NCBI GenBank assembly: GCA_904063045.1
Contig: CAJFCJ010000017.1
Location: forward strand, 868,001-932,000
Length of the DNA: 64,000 nt
Source of the DNA: Dimorphilus gyrociliatus
Taxonomy: Eukaryota; Annelida; Polychaeta; Dinophilidae
Direction of reading: 5' to 3'
Positions 61,188-64,000 of the stretch are shown piece after piece. Within the stretch, counting starts at the first letter, position 1. Each line of letters starts with the position of its first letter. The position numbers and the translations under genes are program-made. Below the pieces are notes generated by a model. The model did not search any database and was not told the DNA's origin. It saw nothing but the letters and a program-made list of their open reading frames with translations.

Positions 61188-62309
61188 ATGAGCCGGTCTC
61201 CACTGACTGATAGAACCAACTACGATTTCGTCTTAAAGTTTCTCTTAGTAGGAGACGGTGATGTGGGTAAGGAAGAAATGCTTGATAACTTTGAAAATGG
61301 AGCTTCTGATTTACCTTTTGGGTTCCCAAGCGCAAACGGTAAGAGTATTGTGACATGTAGTTCGTTTCGGATCGTTGCCCTTGCTAATTGTTTGTAAATT
61401 TCTCAGGTACTGGAAAAATTTATAAAACTAAAACAATTTTATTGGATGGAAGAAGAGTGAAATTACAATTATGGTTTGTATAAACATTTTTTCTTTATTT
61501 TAGTTACGATTCATGATTGATCTATTAAAAGGGATGCTTCCGGCCAAGGACGCTTTTGTACAATACTCCGTACATATTCACGCGGAGTGCAAGGAATAAT
61601 TTTGGTCTACGATATCACCAGCAGATGGTCATTTGATGGCATAGATCGATGGTTGAAGGAAGTTGACCAGGTATAAAATAGTTAGTCATGGGAAAAAATT
61701 ATTTAAACTTTTCGTGTTGAACAGCTGGCGCCAGGTGTACCTCGAATACTCGTCGGAAACCGTCTACATTTGGCCTTTAGGCGACAAGTTAGCGAGTTGT
61801 GTGCAGAATCTTACGCTCTCAAAAACAACATGTCATTTTTTGAAGTATGAATAACTTACCACAGCTTTCTAATAAGTCTAATTTAAACAATCTGACATAG
61901 GTTTCATCTTTATGTGATTATAATCTGACGGAATCCTTAGCAGAATTGGCAAGATTATCAATTAAAAAAAATGGTATAGAATCTAGTTGGAGTCACAATA
62001 AAGGTAAAGAATATTTTCATTTTAGAATTGAATTATTAGAACATTTATTTTTCAGTCGTTTCTCTGCAAGAAATGTGTTGTCGAACCATTGTTAGCCATA
62101 CTACAATATATGGAATAGATCATCTTCCACTACCTTTACCAATAAAAACACATTTGAAATCCTTTTTGATGGCAAACAATACACGATCGATAAATAGAAG
62201 AAAAGGTTGGACAAACGATTCAAAATCTCGATCTCTTCGTAAACGAATGCCATTAAACCCATCTTACTCACCGGCGACAAACTGTCGAAAATCGTGTTGT
62301 ATTAGTTGA
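61188..62309 (+). CDS. RAB40: RAB40 small GTPase with SOCS box
   Basis: Six exons (61188-61338, 61407-61473, 61532-61670, 61725-61844, 61901-62003, 62056-62309) encode 277 residues (human RAB40B 278). RAB40 couples a Rab-type GTPase domain to Cullin-5 ubiquitin ligase through its SOCS box. Visible: [14 protein letters not shown] (the family's atypical P-loop, lacking Ser/Thr after GK), [27 protein letters not shown] in place of NKxD, then the SOCS box from ~194 ([27 protein letters not shown]) and a prenylation tail CRKSCCIS. The ATG at 61188 gives [14 protein letters not shown] like vertebrate RAB40. Introns are 52-68 nt. It is convergent with HSPBP1, 110 bp apart. Confidence 0.95.
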
Positions 62310-62419
62310 TTATCAAGACTGATTTAAGCATTTATTATCCAACTCGAATGTTTTTTACATAGTTTCAATTTTTCGTTATATGACTGTTGTTGTCCGTTTT
62401 TTTTTTACAACATTAAAGT

Positions 62420-63634
62420 CTACTTTGTTTCTATTGATAATTGTTTTTTAGGCGTATAGTCTGACAAAGGAAAGAATTCCTGAATTCTCAAATACCATTG
62501 AATATCCTCCTGGAGAAATTAAACAAATTTATATTACAATTTAAAAATTTCGTTTTTGACTTACTTCAATCGCACCATTTTTTTTAGCATCATTTGTTAA
62601 TGAATCGAGGTTAGTATTCAATTCTGACCAGGAGGCTTTTAGGTACTGAGATGATGCTAAAGAGTTCTTACAAATGCAATATAACGATCTAGCAAGCATT
62701 TCTGTTGTTTGGTTGTGAGAGGGTTTCAATTGAGGTATGATCGCTTTAATTAGCTTTTTGCTAACAAAATCTGATTGGCGATTCCAATCTTCTTCTATTA
62801 AATTATATATGATAAATGCCGATTTTGCTATACAGCGATCTATTCCACTACTTAACCATGATATCAGAGATTGCAAACCGTTATTTTTCATAAAAAATTG
62901 GTAACCATCTTTTGTTCTTATTAATGCTAATAGAAAAAAATTTAATTAATTAAGCTTGATGAAAAAGTATACATGCTTACTTGAAACTGGCGATAAGGCA
63001 GAAGATAAAACTGTATTTGGACACGAGCTATCGTTAATAATTTCTAGAATAGTTTGGAACCATTTCTCTTCAAGGGCAACTTTTTCACCATCTGTGTTAT
63101 TTTGTACTAAAGATGATATTAATTGAAAACAAGCAATTTTAATGTCTTCGGAGCCATGCTTTAAATATTCAGTAATCATTAATGAACATCCGGAATTAAG
63201 AAATGCTGGAAAATAAGTTTCTAAGTCTTCATTTTATAATATCTTTAATTATATTACCTTTGGCTAAATCAATGTCTTCTACAAAATCTGCTATATCTTC
63301 TAAAATTTCAACTAAATCGTCCAAATTTGAACTATTATGTTTGGCTTTTAGTAAATTTATATTATGTTGTAATAATTCTAATGGGTGATTTGCTGCCATG
63401 CCTTTCATAACTTCTTGCAATATTTGTTGTCTCTGCAAAAGTACATAGCGAAATTACTTAGAGGCTAATAATATTAAAGTAATAAAATGAGCTTACCTCC
63501 TGTGGATTAGTGGACATCTCCTTCTTCGCCTCCTCCATATCTACCATGTTGTTTTCTAAGTGTTCCTGAACGGCATTACAGTGTTTCAAAAGCTGCTTAA
63601 AGTTTTGTGGATTTCTAGGGTTGTTTTCACTCAT
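62420..63634 (-). CDS. HSPBP1: Hsp70-binding protein 1 (HspBP1/Fes1)
   Basis: Preferred model: exons 63634-63497, 63432-63258, 63205-62981, 62926-62565, 62509-62420; 329 residues. HspBP1 is an armadillo-repeat nucleotide-exchange factor of cytosolic Hsp70. The N-terminus NFKQLLKHCNAV is the family opening; ARM repeats run ~60-290 (LELLQHNINLLKAK, LVEILEDIADFVEDIDLA, EIINDSSCPNTVLSSA). Exon 4 has a GTAAGT donor after GAA and a strong TTTCTCCAG acceptor 55 nt on, adding EEDIQWYLRIQEFF, which resembles the C-terminal helix of HspBP1. If that intron is retained, the frame stops at 62541 giving 307 residues. Either form is complete; human has 359. Confidence 0.87.
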
Positions 63635-63946
63635 AGTTACAATTATTAAGCTACTATAACTATAATCTTTATCTTAAAGTAAAATTGAAATAGAAAATTC
63701 TAGAATCGAGTGGAACTTTTATTCGTCGTGATCAGGGTTCATAGTCAAATTTTTTAATTATAGAATCAACACATAGCCATAACCAGTTTATGATCTCCAT
63801 ACATTGCAGATGGCGTTGCAACATGTTGCACAACACTAGTCCATTTGTTGCACAATAAAATGAAAGTATGGGAACATTTAAAGGCTCTATAAATTGCCTG
63901 AGAGAATAGTTTTAGCTCAATTAGAGATAGGAAACAGAAGAGAAAA
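63635..63946. promoter_or_regulatory. Divergent spacer between HSPBP1 and the right-edge gene
   Basis: 312 bp between two opposing ATGs, presumably both promoters. No clear element was recognised. Confidence 0.4.
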
Positions 63947-64000
63947 ATGGCATTAAGCACAAGAGAGGCTCTGAGAAGATGCCTTCAAACCACTGATATA
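63947..64000 (+). CDS. Start of an unidentified gene, cut by the window edge
   Basis: An ATG in good context (AAAAATGG) opens 18 codons (MALSTREALRRCLQTTDI) that run off the right edge. The basic, acid-poor start could be a mitochondrial presequence. Too short to identify. Confidence 0.4.
   Translation, partial: MALSTREALRRCLQTTDI

Noticed and set aside
1-64000. CRISPR arrays, tRNA, rRNA or transposon ends
   Set aside because: I looked for regular spaced repeats, B-box-like GGTTCGA motifs, terminal inverted repeats and transposase motifs and found none convincing.

Overview
The window is nuclear DNA from a small-genome animal. The genes are metazoan: an insulin-type receptor, a BMP type I receptor, EGR, MEK5, RUFY, RAB40 and IQCH. 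Introns are mostly 50-100 nt with ordinary GT-AG ends, genes lie head-to-head or tail-to-tail a few hundred bases apart, and the spacers are very AT-rich. The gene set and tiny introns fit a compact spiralian; a miniature annelid such as Dimorphilus is my best guess, but this is inference and not proven by any one feature. I saw no transposon, CRISPR array, rRNA or tRNA.

Layout, left to right: the 3' end of BRE1 (RNF20/40); an ammonium transporter (minus); EGR (plus) behind a CRE/ETS/CArG promoter; GTPBP3; a 3.4 kb AT-rich spacer; a 1791-residue C-terminal-motor kinesin related to KCBP (minus); PRDX6; a mitochondrial hot-dog thioesterase (minus); EIF2B3 in 11 exons; MAP2K5 (MEK5, minus, 11 exons) head-to-head with IQCH; SNAP-25 (minus) with candidate alternative first, third and last exons; a long gene-poor stretch; a CCDC138-like coiled-coil protein; DCUN1D3 (minus); SMC5; mitochondrial MTHFD2 (minus) with an unrelated ORF nested in its fourth intron on the other strand; a small acidic ORF; RUFY (RUN + FYVE, 16 exons); an insulin/IGF-type receptor (minus); a decayed DDHD-phospholipase pseudogene; a BMP type I receptor (minus) head-to-head with RAB40; HSPBP1 (minus); and the first 18 codons of another gene at the right edge.

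Exon models were built by hand from splice signals, reading frame and protein family. Most multi-exon genes close in frame from ATG to stop at a plausible family length, which is the main support for them. Functionally the genes are mixed: growth-factor and MAP-kinase signalling (insulin receptor, BMPR1, MEK5, EGR), vesicle traffic (SNAP-25, RUFY, RAB40), mitochondrial metabolism and tRNA modification (MTHFD2, GTPBP3, thioesterase), and chromosome or ubiquitin biology (SMC5, BRE1, DCUN1D3). I see no operon-like grouping. The clearest non-random neighbourhood is IQCH next to MAP2K5, which are also neighbours in human.

The observations most worth following are the SNAP-25 alternative exon pairs, the IQCH-MAP2K5 linkage, the DDHD pseudogene with its catalytic motif interrupted by a stop, the composite EGR promoter, and the KCBP-like kinesin.
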